DNA of 17,551 bases from Pseudoselenomonas ruminantium (GTDB lineage Bacteria > Bacillota > Negativicutes > Selenomonadales > Selenomonadaceae), in the NCBI GenBank assembly GCA_002448495.1, contig DJYL01000038.1:1-17551 (forward strand), written 5' to 3'. Shown one piece after another: positions 7,881 to 15,972 of this stretch. The notes beneath the pieces were generated by a model. The model ran no database searches, was not told where the DNA came from, and saw only the letters and a program-made list of their open reading frames with translations. Position 1 is the first letter of the stretch; each line of letters starts with the position of its first letter. The translations under genes were made by a program, and so were the position numbers.

Positions 7881-8165
7881 TTACTTATGACCAACGCTAT
7901 AGGGAAGTTCTCCCTCTCTGGTCATCCCCAGTTCCTCCCGGGCAACTTTTTCAATATAGCTAAGCTCATTTAACTGCCGGGCTTCTTCTTTCAGGGCAGC
8001 ATTCTCCTTCTCCGCAGCCTCCAGCCTTGCCTTGGCAGATGCATAATCATCTGCCGCCTGACTCAGATATACCTGCTGAGAAATCAAAATCGAGGAAAAA
8101 TAGACAATAACAGCCAGCATAATCAGCGCGAACCAGTTTATTTCACGCTTTTTTCTCGCGTTCAT
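7881..8165 (-). CDS. divIC: Septum formation initiator family protein (DivIC/FtsB-like)
   Basis: This small bitopic division protein has 94 residues. A short basic cytoplasmic end (MNARKKREIN) precedes one membrane segment (about 11-29). A coiled coil follows (about 36-68, Ala/Glu-rich heptads) with the C-terminal signature YIEKVAREELGMTREGELPY (70-89). Such proteins join FtsL and DivIB/FtsQ at the division site. The upstream GGAGGAGGG is clearly the ribosome site, so translation begins at one of three consecutive ATGs (8171, 8168 or 8165). The third is chosen for its 9-nt spacing, and a longer start through the SD is not credible. It has its own promoter and precedes the S1 gene, as in Bacillus. 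Confidence 0.92.
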   Translation of the reverse strand: MNARKKREINWFALIMLAVIVYFSSILISQQVYLSQAADDYASAKARLEAAEKENAALKEEARQLNELSYIEKVAREELGMTREGELPYSVGHK

Positions 8166-8171
8166 CATCAT

Positions 8172-8180
8172 CCCTCCTCC
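8172..8180 (-). promoter_or_regulatory. Shine-Dalgarno before the triple ATG of divIC
   Basis: The minus strand reads GGAGGAGGG directly before ATGATGATG. This rules out the in-frame TTG at 8183 and leaves three ATGs in a row as possible starts. Confidence 0.75.
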
Positions 8181-8199
8181 CAAAAAATCAATCTATTCT

Positions 8200-8228
8200 A
8201 TAATAACCGCAAACTTTTCTCATGGCAA
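8200..8228 (-). promoter_or_regulatory. Probable promoter of divIC
   Basis: On the minus strand, TTGCCA (8223-8228) and TATTAT (8200-8205) are separated by exactly 17 bp; each is one base away from consensus at most positions. The predicted transcript starts near 8193, about 28 nt before the divIC start and just ahead of its ribosome site. Confidence 0.65.
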
Positions 8229-8235
8229 GCTAATT

Positions 8236-8712
8236 CTACGTTTCCGACCATTGAAAATAATTCGTGGTTGCAATCCGGCGAAAATAAGATTCACAGTTTG
8301 GGCAATGGAAATGATCTTTAACATTTTCCATATCCGGACGGCCATTAACCAGAGTCACCGCCCGACCTTCCACATAATCCATAAACTCCCCGCAGCGAGG
8401 ACAAATGCACTGATTGTTTTTATCGCGCTTAAGCTCCATGGGTTTTAGGTTTCCCGTGGCCACCCAATTATCCCTGTTCTTTGCTTTGGTGTTCGTCTTA
8501 GGCAGGTCATGTTCATCATAGAATCCTGACCCCAAAAGCTCCTGAAAATAAACACCGCACTGCTGACACTCATACTTGGGCAAAATCGAAGCCATATCTG
8601 CACGACCGCCTACAATCTGTACTGCTGTACCATCAACAAAATGTAATGAACGTCCACATTTCGGGCATATATAATTATTGGCTCCATCTTTTTGCAGTTG
8701 AAATACCGCCAT
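8236..8712 (-). CDS. Uncharacterised protein with two tandem zinc-ribbon-like repeats
   Basis: The ATG at 8712 gives 158 residues. An upstream in-frame ATG at 8733 is also possible, and neither has a strong ribosome site. Two repeats of 42 residues align without gaps (15-56 and 103-144) with 18 identical positions. Each starts with ICPxCG, contains VxGxAVxxVxGRxDM and ends with CxxCxxYF. Each repeat therefore has two CxxC pairs (16/19 and 49/52; 104/107 and 137/140), enough for one zinc ion per repeat. A charged, Lys/Asn-rich linker joins them. There is no signal peptide or membrane segment. I do not recognise a named family. Zinc binding is a firm inference, and a nucleic-acid or protein-binding role is only a guess. 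It lies downstream of the glycosyltransferase gene after 68 nt. Confidence 0.75.
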   Translation of the reverse strand: MAVFQLQKDGANNYICPKCGRSLHFVDGTAVQIVGGRADMASILPKYECQQCGVYFQELLGSGFYDEHDLPKTNTKAKNRDNWVATGNLKPMELKRDKNNQCICPRCGEFMDYVEGRAVTLVNGRPDMENVKDHFHCPNCESYFRRIATTNYFQWSET

Positions 8713-8780
8713 GTTATCACCAATCTTTTCCATAAATTGCCATAGTGAAACCCACAACTATATAATTCCCTATAATTGGC

Positions 8781-9902
8781 CTAAAAACCTGCCGATGACA
8801 AAATTATTTTCACGATTTTCCGGCTGGCCAATGGTCTTGCCCGATTTAAGGCCTGCTCATGCATACGCTTTAAACTTTCCCCTTGGAAAATTTCCTCGAC
8901 AGCCGCCGCCAGCTTCTCACCAGGATGCAGCCATACAGCTGCTCCGTGGCGGGTAGCATAAACCGCATTTTCCGTCTCTGGCCCGGGAATGGGGTCATGC
9001 AGAAGCATCGGCGTTCCCAAGGCAAAGGCCTCACTGATGGTAAGCGCTCCCGGTTTGGTAATGAGCAGGTCAGATGCCCCCATCAATTTTTTCACTTCGT
9101 CGGTATATCCCCATGTGCGGATAACATGATGGGAACCTATGGCAAAGTCCTCCACCTGCTGCCGCAGCTGCTCATTTCGTCCGGCAACCACCAGCAGCAC
9201 AAGAGGCTGGCTTATTTTTTCCAACTCCTGCAGCGTATGCTCAATGCCGCCCAGTCCCAGACCGCCGCCCATCAGAAGAATCACACGTTTATCCTGACCA
9301 ATGCCCAACATTTTCCGCAGTTCCTCTTTTGCAGGCAGATTTTGAACTTCTGCACTGATGGGAATGCCTTCCGCATAAAGCTTATCTGCCGCAAAGCCCT
9401 GCTCTATCATCCCCTGCCGCATATCCTCGGTGGCCATGAAATAACTGTCCACACCACTGCACAGCCACATGGGATGCAGGGAATAATCCGTCATCACGAC
9501 AGCCAGCGGCAGGCTGCTATGATGCCGTTCCTTCCAAAGCGACACCGTCCCTGCCGGAAACGGATGGGTGCAGATAACACAGTCCGGCTGATATCTGGCC
9601 TGCAAGCGGTTAAACACCGGCAGCATAAACAGGGCAAATATATTTTTGCCACAGTTCCCGCCGGCTTCATTGCTGGAAAGCTTATAAAACACGTCGTAGA
9701 GATTGGGAACAAAATTCAGCATTTCCAGATAGATTTTCTTGGTCAGCCAGTGCCATAAAGAAGTAGTACGAGCCATAAAATCCACGGTAATGATTTCCGC
9801 CTGAGGCAGAAGCCGCGTCAATTCCTCTGCCACCGCTTCTGCCGCCTTAATATGCCCGGAACCGATGGAAGCTGTCAGTATTAAAATTTTCTTGGCCGCC
9901 AT
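8781..9902 (-). CDS. MGDG synthase / UgtP-like family 28 glycosyltransferase
   Basis: This 373-residue protein has the two-domain GT-B layout of diacylglycerol glycosyltransferases and MurG relatives. The N-terminal MGDG-synthase domain starts with ILILTASIGSGHIKAAEAV (6-24), including the Gly-rich acceptor loop, and contains MTDYSLHPMW (137-146). The C-terminal GT28 domain has MGGGLGLGG (211-219), ITKPGALTISEA (281-292) and PIPGPETENA (304-313), which shape the sugar-nucleotide site. It probably moves a hexose from a UDP-sugar to a membrane lipid at the inner face of the membrane; lipid and sugar are not determined. AAAGGAG precedes the ATG at 9902. It follows the SDR gene after 52 nt and may be cotranscribed with it. 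Confidence 0.9.
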   Translation of the reverse strand: MAAKKILILTASIGSGHIKAAEAVAEELTRLLPQAEIITVDFMARTTSLWHWLTKKIYLEMLNFVPNLYDVFYKLSSNEAGGNCGKNIFALFMLPVFNRLQARYQPDCVICTHPFPAGTVSLWKERHHSSLPLAVVMTDYSLHPMWLCSGVDSYFMATEDMRQGMIEQGFAADKLYAEGIPISAEVQNLPAKEELRKMLGIGQDKRVILLMGGGLGLGGIEHTLQELEKISQPLVLLVVAGRNEQLRQQVEDFAIGSHHVIRTWGYTDEVKKLMGASDLLITKPGALTISEAFALGTPMLLHDPIPGPETENAVYATRHGAAVWLHPGEKLAAAVEEIFQGESLKRMHEQALNRARPLASRKIVKIILSSAGF

Positions 9903-9954
9903 CCGTACCGCTCCTTTCTCCGTATCATTTCACACCTGCCTATTGTAACACAAA

Positions 9955-10701
9955 TCAAGCAGTGAGACCACCATCTACACTTAAAATCGTGCCCGTGATA
10001 AATCCTGCTTCTGCTGATGCTAAAAACTTAATAGCCGCAGCAGCCTCCACAGCCGTGCCAATACGCCCTAAAGGATAGACCGAAGCCATTTCCCGCAGGG
10101 CTTCCTCACGGCTTGACGCAGCACTTAACTGCGCTTCCGTCAGCGGGGTCAGAATATCGCCGGGAGCAATGGCATTGACCCGCACGCCAAAGCCGGCCAA
10201 TTCCAAAGCCAGTGCCCGGGTAAACATGACCACCGCCCCTTTGCTGGCGCAGTACAGGCTGCAGTAGTAGTTGCCATGCACGCCTGCATCCGATGCCACA
10301 TTCACGATATTGCCCCTTGTTTCCTTCAGCAATGGCACCGCTGCCTGACTGAGATAATACGTCCCCTTCACATTAATATCCAATACGGAAGCAATTTGCT
10401 CCTCACGCATATCTTCAATGGCGCCTTCCAGATATATGCCTGCCGAATTGATGAGCACATCCAGGCCACCCCAAAGTTCCTTCACCTTTTGCACCGCCTG
10501 CCGGCAGTCTTGCAGATTGCTGACATCTCCCTGAATAAAAACCGCCTGACTGCCTGCGGAAAGTTCCTGTAAGGCATCTGCCCCGCGCGAAGGGCTTCGG
10601 CCCATTAAAGCGGTCTTGGCGCCTGCCGACAACAGCAGCTTGGCCGCAGCCAGCCCAATTCCTGAGGTTCCTCCGGAAATCAACACTCTTTTTTCCTGCA
10701 T
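9955..10701 (-). CDS. Short-chain dehydrogenase/reductase (FabG-like SDR)
   Basis: This 248-residue classical SDR has GGTSGIG (10-16) as the dinucleotide loop, GDV (58-60), NSAG (85-88), Asn110, catalytic Ser137, the YCASK pair (Tyr150, Lys154) and PGDILTP (180-186). It ends with the usual ITGTILSVDGG (235-245). The complete Asn-Ser-Tyr-Lys tetrad indicates an active NAD(P)H-dependent oxidoreductase acting on an alcohol or ketone. Arg35 after the second strand fits NADPH. Substrate specificity cannot be read; a 3-oxoacyl-ACP reductase or a sugar/polyol dehydrogenase are both possible. GGAGAAG precedes the ATG. It sits just after the hup terminator, so it needs readthrough or its own promoter, and I see no clear promoter. 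Confidence 0.9.
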   Translation of the reverse strand: MQEKRVLISGGTSGIGLAAAKLLLSAGAKTALMGRSPSRGADALQELSAGSQAVFIQGDVSNLQDCRQAVQKVKELWGGLDVLINSAGIYLEGAIEDMREEQIASVLDINVKGTYYLSQAAVPLLKETRGNIVNVASDAGVHGNYYCSLYCASKGAVVMFTRALALELAGFGVRVNAIAPGDILTPLTEAQLSAASSREEALREMASVYPLGRIGTAVEAAAAIKFLASAEAGFITGTILSVDGGLTA

Positions 10702-10719
10702 AATCTTCTCCTATAGCAC

Positions 10720-10750
10720 AAAAACCGTGCCCATAAGGCACGGTTTTTTT
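10720..10750 (-). terminator. Intrinsic terminator of hup
   Basis: CCGTGCC (10725-10731) pairs perfectly with GGCACGG (10737-10743) around a 5-nt loop. Flanking runs of A (10720-10724) and T (10744-10750) extend the stem. On the minus strand the stem is followed by a U-run, 14 bases after the hup stop codon. The symmetry means it could also stop plus-strand transcription. Confidence 0.9.
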
Positions 10751-10763
10751 CTTATGTCTTTAA

Positions 10764-11039
10764 TCAGCCGTTGACTGCATCCTTTAATGCTTTGCCAGCT
10801 TTGAAAACCGGGTTTTTGGCTGCCGGAATTTCAATTTCCTTGCCCGTCTGAGGGTTGCGGCCTTTGCGGGCAGCGCGTTCTTTCACTTCGAAAGTACCGA
10901 AGCCGATGAGCTGCACGCGGTCACCCTCAATCAGAGCCTGCTGTACGCTTTCAAAGAAAGCACCCAGAGCCTTTTCAGCATCCTTTTTCGTCAGACCGGA
11001 TTTTTCTGCAATATTAGCTACTAATTCAGTTTTATTCAT
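10764..11039 (-). CDS. hup: DNA-binding protein HU
   Basis: This 91-residue histone-like protein forms dimers that bend DNA and organise the nucleoid. It matches HU along its whole length: an N-terminal helical pair ([20 protein letters not shown], 1-20), the core [17 protein letters not shown] (39-55) and the DNA-grasping arm [14 protein letters not shown] (60-73), where Pro63 is the intercalating residue. The C-terminus is [16 protein letters not shown]. The ATG at 11039 is fixed by AAGGAGG at 11048-11054; a longer in-frame reading to 11144 crosses the leader and is not coding. It has its own promoter, a leader hairpin and a strong terminator, so it is probably a single-gene unit. Confidence 0.97.
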   Translation of the reverse strand: MNKTELVANIAEKSGLTKKDAEKALGAFFESVQQALIEGDRVQLIGFGTFEVKERAARKGRNPQTGKEIEIPAAKNPVFKAGKALKDAVNG

Positions 11040-11070
11040 GAGCGTAGCCTCCTTAAAGAAGATTATTACT

Positions 11071-11090
11071 GCTGACGGCAGGCCGTCAGC
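11071..11090 (-). promoter_or_regulatory. Perfect hairpin in the hup leader
   Basis: GCTGACGGC (11071-11079) and GCCGTCAGC (11082-11090) are perfect 9-bp arms with only two bases between them, giving a GC-rich stem with a tight loop. It lies in the predicted 5' leader, 16 bases upstream of the hup ribosome site. It has no U-tail, so it is not a terminator; a role in mRNA stability, translation control or protein binding is possible. Confidence 0.6.
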
Positions 11091-11115
11091 CTTGCGGTTT
11101 GCTCCGCTATAAGAG

Positions 11116-11144
11116 AATTTAGCAGAAAAGCCCGAAAAAATCAA
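11116..11144 (-). promoter_or_regulatory. Candidate hup promoter
   Basis: On the minus strand TTGATT (11139-11144) and TAAATT (11116-11121) are 17 bp apart, each matching consensus at four of six bases. It lies directly after the weak terminator of the upstream gene. Transcription from here gives a leader of about 70 nt that includes the hairpin. Confidence 0.5.
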
Positions 11145-11155
11145 GGGTTTTCCGC

Positions 11156-11178
11156 AAAAAAGCCTTGCGATCCCGCAA
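11156..11178 (-). terminator. Weak intrinsic terminator after the YabN-like methylase gene
   Basis: TTGCG (11165-11169) and CGCAA (11174-11178) form a short stem with a 4-nt loop. On the minus strand this is followed by GGC and six U residues (11156-11161). It starts 12 bases after the stop at 11191. A second CGCAA (11154-11158) can pair with the same TTGCG, so two alternative stems are possible. Confidence 0.4.
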
Positions 11179-11190
11179 ATTTAGTCTGTT

Positions 11191-11877
11191 TCAGGCGTTT
11201 TTTTCGGTCAAAGGGCGGATATAGAGACTGGTCAGGTGGTCTAAATCCGGCTGACGGTCAAGTTCATAGAGCGGAATCTGACGAATGCTTTCGTCCGCCA
11301 TCGCTAAATTGTGAATATAGGTTATCTCGTATTCATCCGGATATAAATCCATCAGCATTAATTTGGCATCGGAAGCGATAGGCTGACTGTAGACCTGCGT
11401 GATAATCAGCGCCTGAGCAGGAGCTTCCTTTAAGGTTTCGATATCCAGCGCATCCAGAATCGTAAGTCCCTCCACGGGGTCAATGCCCAACCGCGTATAC
11501 ATGACCTCTACAAAGCTCATGCCGGGGCGGATATCCACTTCCACGGACGTGTCTTTAGCCATATCGCGAAGCAGAACCACAGTACGCTCTGCAACCAAAG
11601 GACTGCCGGGAACCACATAAACCAGATTATCTAGTTCTTCTGCCTTTTTTAGCAGATTCGTGGCTATGCTGCGGTAAAGCGTTTCAAAATCTGCCGCTTC
11701 TTCATAATAGCCATCATAGGTCGTATACGTTATGCCGGCTTCATCCAATGCCGCCACTGTCGGATGAATCTTCGTGCGCAGGATAAGATGCTCCGCGTTT
11801 TCCATCAGTGCCCAGCTCTCCCGGGTAATCAGCCCCGCATGACCGGGGCCTAAGCCTATTACCGTTATCTTTGCCAT
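11191..11877 (-). CDS. Stand-alone tetrapyrrole-methylase-fold protein (YabN N-terminal domain, no MazG)
   Basis: This 228-residue protein matches the SAM-dependent tetrapyrrole methylase-like domain that forms the N-terminal half of YabN/MazG fusions. VIGLGPGHAGLITRESWALM (6-25) holds the Gly-rich SAM loop, VYVVPGSPLVAERTV (86-100) is the second family motif, and YELDRQPDLDHLTSLYI (204-220) marks the usual end of the domain. In Bacillus YabN a MazG nucleotide pyrophosphohydrolase domain follows. Here the frame stops at once, and no MazG sequence exists in the 151 bp before hup. The start at 11877 has GAGGAAG upstream and lies 7 bases after the mfd stop, so it is in the mfd transcript. Its reaction is unknown even in the fused form. 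Confidence 0.85.
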   Translation of the reverse strand: MAKITVIGLGPGHAGLITRESWALMENAEHLILRTKIHPTVAALDEAGITYTTYDGYYEEAADFETLYRSIATNLLKKAEELDNLVYVVPGSPLVAERTVVLLRDMAKDTSVEVDIRPGMSFVEVMYTRLGIDPVEGLTILDALDIETLKEAPAQALIITQVYSQPIASDAKLMLMDLYPDEYEITYIHNLAMADESIRQIPLYELDRQPDLDHLTSLYIRPLTEKNA

Positions 11878-11884
11878 ATCTTCC

Positions 11885-14800
11885 TCATTTCCTTGCTGCT
11901 GTCTTTTCTTTATTGGTTTGCCCGGATTTTTGCAGGGCAGCTTCTTCATTGCCGCTGGCGAGCAGCAGCAGACGCAAAACAAAATTCGTTATCCGCTTCT
12001 TCTGGCTGTCCTGCAGGGCAAAGCGGTAACCGTTTTTCCCAGGCAGGGAACGCATGCTGCGTCCCAGTACCTTGTCCACAGCCAAAAGGCCTTTGGCAGG
12101 CAGGCGGTGCCCCGGCAGGATATACAAATCCAAAGCCTTGGGCAGTTCGCTGATGGTGCGGATTTTTAAGTCCCGCGCATAATTTTTTATGCGCGCCACT
12201 TCCAGCAGGTTCATCACCGCCGGCGTTGGCTCACCAAAACGGTCAATGAGTTCATCCAATAGATTTCGGATTTCCTCGTTATTGCGGATGCCGGCAATAC
12301 GCTGGTAAATCTCAATCTTATGCATGGCATCGCTGACATAATCGCCATCAATATAGGCTTCTACCTGCAAATCGATAATGGGGTCCGGCTGTACTTCGGC
12401 CACTTCCTTTTCCCCGTGCTGCAATTTATCCACCGCTTCTTCGAGAAGTTTGCAGTACATTTCAAAACCCACGCTGGCAATATGTCCATGCTGCTGCGAG
12501 CCTAAGAGATTTCCCGCCCCGCGGATTTCCAAATCCCGCATGGCAATCTTGAAGCCTGCGCCGAGTTCAGCAAATTCCTTCATGGCCTGCAAACGCTTTT
12601 CCGCCGTTTCCGTAAGGATTTTATCGGCCTGATAAACAAAGTACGCAAAGGCCATATGATGGGAACGGCCCACGCGCCCGCGCATCTGATAGAGCTGGGA
12701 AAGGCCGAAATGGTCGGCATTGTAGACGATGATGGTATTGGCATTAGCCACATCCAGACCGTTTTCGACGATACTGGTGGCCAAGAGGATATCGTATTCC
12801 CCTTCGTAGAAGTCCATCATCACCCGCTCCAAAAGTTCTTCCGGCATCTGACCATGTGCTGTCTGAATACGGGCATCCGGCACCAATTTTTCGAGTTTTT
12901 CCCGCATCCGGTCAATGGTATCCACGCGGTTATACACAAAATAAACCTGACCGCCACGCTTGATTTCGCGTTTGATGGCACCGGCAATCACCGCATCATT
13001 ATCCTCGACCACATAGGTCTGGACGGGGAATCTGTCCGCAGGCGGCGTTTCGATAATACTCATATCCCTTGCCCCGACTAAGGACATATGCAAGGTGCGG
13101 GGAATCGGCGTTGCCGAAAGGGTAAGCACATCAATACCTGCCGCCAGCTTCCTGATTTTATCCTTCTGCTTGACGCCAAAGCGCTGTTCCTCGTCCACTA
13201 TAAGCAGACCCAGGTTCTTGAACTGCACCTTGTTCTGATTGAGGATGGCATGGGTGCCGATAAGGATATCGACCTGTCCTTGCTTAACCTTTTCAATGGT
13301 CTGTTTCTGCTCCTTGGCTGTGCGGAAACGACAGATAACATCCACCTTCGGCGCAAAGTCCATAAAGCGGGCATTAAAGGTCTGAAAATGCTGCTGCGCC
13401 AAAACCGTTGTCGGCACGAGTACCGCCACCTGCTTGCCGTCCATAGCGGCCTTGTAAGCGGCACGGATAGCCACCTCGGTCTTGCCAAAGCCCACATCGC
13501 CGCAAAGCAGCCTGTCCATGGGCTTTTCTTTTTCCATATCCATCTTGATTTCAGAAATCGCCTTTAACTGGTCATCGGTTTCCTGATAGGGGAAGGCATC
13601 CTCAAAATCGTGCTGCGTGCTGTCATCCGGTGAAAAAGCAAAGCCCTTTGCCTGCCGCCGCTTGGCATAAATCTCGATTAATTGCTTGGCAATATCCTCT
13701 ACGGATTTTTTTGCCCTTGCCTTGGCCTTGGCCCATTCTGTCCCGCCCATGCGATGCAGGCGGGGCACTTCGCCTTCGGCACCGATATATTTTTGCAGGA
13801 GGTTTACCTGTTCCGTGGGCACATAGAGCTTATCGTCCCCGCCGTATTTGATATGCAGGTAATCTTTATGAATTCCGCCTACATCCAGCGTTTCCACACC
13901 GATGTATTTGCCAATGCCGTGCGCCGCGTGCACCACATAATCACCGGGCTTGATGTCCCGGAAATGGGAAAGTTTTTCGCCTTTGTTCTCCTTGCGAATG
14001 GCGCGGCGCTTAGCATGACCAAAAATATCCCGCTCCGTCACCACGACCAGACTGGCTGCCGCCAGTTCAAAGCCATTGATAAGGCTTCCCACCTGAATAT
14101 TGACACAGTCCTTGCGAAGCTGCGCCCCCGCTTCCATCACCAGCGACGGATAACGATGCCGGGCCAAAAGTTCCCGCAGGGAATCCGCCTTGGATTTTTC
14201 CGAAAGAAGCATGAGCACCTGCTGTTTTTGCGCCAGCCAGCGGCTGATTTCATTCATCAAAAGGTCCATCTGCCGCTGAAAATTGGCTACGCTGGGTGCG
14301 GTAAAGCTGATGGTCTGGGTTGCTTCTGCCCCATGTACCTGCTGCAAGAGCATTGCCGAGTAAATAACCCGGTTTTCTCTGGCTGCACTCTGAATGGCGT
14401 CCCAACTAAAGACCTTATTTTTAATGTCGGGATTTTCCCTTACCATTGTGCGCATTTGTTCCCTAATGCGCATAGGTTCATCAAAGATTACCGCACCCTG
14501 CCCCTCCAGATAGGAGAGGAACACTTCTGCCTGTCCGGTGCTGTCCGTCTGTGCCAGCGGCATAATCGCGGCGCTGCTGATGTTTTTCAGGGAACGCTTG
14601 GTGTCGAGGGCAAACTCACGCAGAGAATCCACTTCATCCCCAAAGAATTCAATGCGCACAGGGTTTTCTGCATTGATGGGAAATACGTCCACAATACCTC
14701 CCCGCGCACTGAACTGACCGATGCGTTCCACTTCATCAGCATGCTCATAGCCTAAATTCACCAGACGCTGCAGCAGTTTTTCCATGGCGATTTCTTCACC

Positions 14801-15232
14801 CATGCCGATGTTTAAGCTCAAACGGGCAAAATCCTGACGGCTCATGCCCTTCTGCACAGCAGCAGTCGCCTTAGCGATAACGATAACCGGGTCTTTGCGC
14901 ATGAGGCGTACCAGTACGTCCATGCGGCGGGCAGACCGTTCCATGCTACGTGCTTCGGCCTGTACGGCCATTATATCCAGTTCCGGCAGTTCCAATACTT
15001 CTGTCTGTGGCAATAACGAAAGCAAATCCTCCCGCCAATCGGAAACAGCATCGCTGTTATGAACAAGTATTACCAGCGGTTGGGGAGCCTGAGCGTATGC
15101 CGCCGCCAGTATCACATGTTTTTGGGAGTTGGAAAGACCATATACCAATGTTTCCTGTGGCTTTGCCTGGAAACAGGATTGTAGTTTTTTCACCCCGGCA
15201 TTGCTGCCCAAGGCAGCAAATAAAGAATCCAT
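11885..15232 (-). CDS. mfd: Transcription-repair coupling factor Mfd
   Basis: Mfd removes RNA polymerase stalled at DNA lesions and recruits UvrA. The ATG at 15232 gives 1115 residues and has GAGG seven bases upstream; the GTG at 15238 is too near that site. Visible order: the UvrB-like N-terminal region, with [12 protein letters not shown] (174-185) and [13 protein letters not shown] (193-205); the polymerase-interacting CarD-like domain [17 protein letters not shown] (429-445); Walker [10 protein letters not shown] (578-586); DEEQRFG (680-686); [10 protein letters not shown] (706-715); GRVGRS (852-857); and the C-terminal TRCF domain, ending in a basic Lys-rich tail. Length is near that of other Mfd proteins. 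It is the first gene of a pair with the methylase gene. Confidence 0.97.
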   Translation of the reverse strand: MDSLFAALGSNAGVKKLQSCFQAKPQETLVYGLSNSQKHVILAAAYAQAPQPLVILVHNSDAVSDWREDLLSLLPQTEVLELPELDIMAVQAEARSMERSARRMDVLVRLMRKDPVIVIAKATAAVQKGMSRQDFARLSLNIGMGEEIAMEKLLQRLVNLGYEHADEVERIGQFSARGGIVDVFPINAENPVRIEFFGDEVDSLREFALDTKRSLKNISSAAIMPLAQTDSTGQAEVFLSYLEGQGAVIFDEPMRIREQMRTMVRENPDIKNKVFSWDAIQSAARENRVIYSAMLLQQVHGAEATQTISFTAPSVANFQRQMDLLMNEISRWLAQKQQVLMLLSEKSKADSLRELLARHRYPSLVMEAGAQLRKDCVNIQVGSLINGFELAAASLVVVTERDIFGHAKRRAIRKENKGEKLSHFRDIKPGDYVVHAAHGIGKYIGVETLDVGGIHKDYLHIKYGGDDKLYVPTEQVNLLQKYIGAEGEVPRLHRMGGTEWAKAKARAKKSVEDIAKQLIEIYAKRRQAKGFAFSPDDSTQHDFEDAFPYQETDDQLKAISEIKMDMEKEKPMDRLLCGDVGFGKTEVAIRAAYKAAMDGKQVAVLVPTTVLAQQHFQTFNARFMDFAPKVDVICRFRTAKEQKQTIEKVKQGQVDILIGTHAILNQNKVQFKNLGLLIVDEEQRFGVKQKDKIRKLAAGIDVLTLSATPIPRTLHMSLVGARDMSIIETPPADRFPVQTYVVEDNDAVIAGAIKREIKRGGQVYFVYNRVDTIDRMREKLEKLVPDARIQTAHGQMPEELLERVMMDFYEGEYDILLATSIVENGLDVANANTIIVYNADHFGLSQLYQMRGRVGRSHHMAFAYFVYQADKILTETAEKRLQAMKEFAELGAGFKIAMRDLEIRGAGNLLGSQQHGHIASVGFEMYCKLLEEAVDKLQHGEKEVAEVQPDPIIDLQVEAYIDGDYVSDAMHKIEIYQRIAGIRNNEEIRNLLDELIDRFGEPTPAVMNLLEVARIKNYARDLKIRTISELPKALDLYILPGHRLPAKGLLAVDKVLGRSMRSLPGKNGYRFALQDSQKKRITNFVLRLLLLASGNEEAALQKSGQTNKEKTAARK

Positions 15233-15276
15233 CTTCACACCTCAATATTTTTTATGTGTATATATTACGCGAAAAT

Positions 15277-15303
15277 GGGACTGTCGGCTTTGCCGATAGT
15301 CCC
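15277..15303. repeat. Hairpin between the CxxC protein gene and mfd
   Basis: GGGACTGTCGGC (15277-15288) and GCCGATAGTCCC (15292-15303) form a 12-bp stem with a 3-nt loop. The single imperfect pair is a G-U wobble on the plus-strand RNA and an A-C mismatch on the minus-strand RNA. It lies 33 bp after the stop of the CxxC gene. The minus strand continues with only ATTTTCG, so it is at best a weak terminator; it may be a small dispersed palindrome. Confidence 0.55.
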
Positions 15304-15336
15304 TCACTCGTATGTCAATATTTTTATATGATAATC

Positions 15337-15972
15337 CTATTTTTCTTTTACGTCAAGCCATGGACGCATTTTCCAATTAAATTTAGTTCCCTGGCCGGGT
15401 TTTAGCGCCTGCAAGTCCGCTGCTGTCTTTGCAGGAAGCTCGCAATAATTGCCACAATAGCGGCAATCCAGGCGCACAGAATCGCGCTGCAAGGCGGCCT
15501 TGATATCCGCACTGCCGCAGGTACATTCCAACTCGCCGCTGGCTGCTAAATCGTGGATGCGGTTAAGCGCTTCCAGCAGTGTCTGCTGATGTTCAATATA
15601 GCAATCGCCATCGGCGGGATGCAGGGCATCGTATTCCGCCGTATTGAAATCCAGAAATTCGGCGATATCCTGCCATCTGCCCATATAGCCCAGTTCAAAA
15701 TTATCATGCTGACAGTAAAGTCTGGCAAACCTGAGTTTTTTCAGCTGCCGCCAGGAAAAAATCTGGCGGTTTTTGCCGTTGCACACACCGCATTCCGTGG
15801 TCAGTTCCAGTCCTTTGCGCGGCCGCAAGGTAATTTTGCCCATTTCGTGCCCACAGTTCCCGCACTCCATAACGAATTGCATCTGCCCGCTAAAGAGTGG
15901 TACATCCTGCAGTTGGATTCGGCCGCAGCGCTGGCAGTAGAACGCCAAAGAACAGGCCGTATCGATAAGCAT
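15337..15972 (-). CDS. Uncharacterised cysteine-rich protein with several CxxC zinc knuckles
   Basis: This 211-residue soluble protein carries several cysteine pairs. They are YCQRCG (12-17), CGNCGHEMG (37-45), CGVC (61-64), CxH at 87-89, CTCG (150-153) and CRYCGNYC (170-177). The spacing fits two or more zinc-ribbon modules separated by a helical middle region (about 98-148) that is rich in acidic residues and contains HQQTLLEALNRIHDLAA (128-144). There is no signal peptide or membrane segment. I do not recognise a named family; a role in nucleic-acid binding or as a metal-structured adaptor is only inference. AAGGAGG lies eight bases before the ATG. It stands alone between the large palindrome and mfd. 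Confidence 0.75.
   Translation of the reverse strand: MLIDTACSLAFYCQRCGRIQLQDVPLFSGQMQFVMECGNCGHEMGKITLRPRKGLELTTECGVCNGKNRQIFSWRQLKKLRFARLYCQHDNFELGYMGRWQDIAEFLDFNTAEYDALHPADGDCYIEHQQTLLEALNRIHDLAASGELECTCGSADIKAALQRDSVRLDCRYCGNYCELPAKTAADLQALKPGQGTKFNWKMRPWLDVKEK

Noticed and set aside
8883..9758. Plus-strand open frame of 291 codons
   Set aside because: It is antisense to the glycosyltransferase gene, which has clear GT-B motifs; the composition is typical of a shadow frame.
13682..14755. Plus-strand open frame of 357 codons
   Set aside because: It is antisense to mfd, has no recognisable motif or ribosome site, and is explained by the codon bias of mfd.
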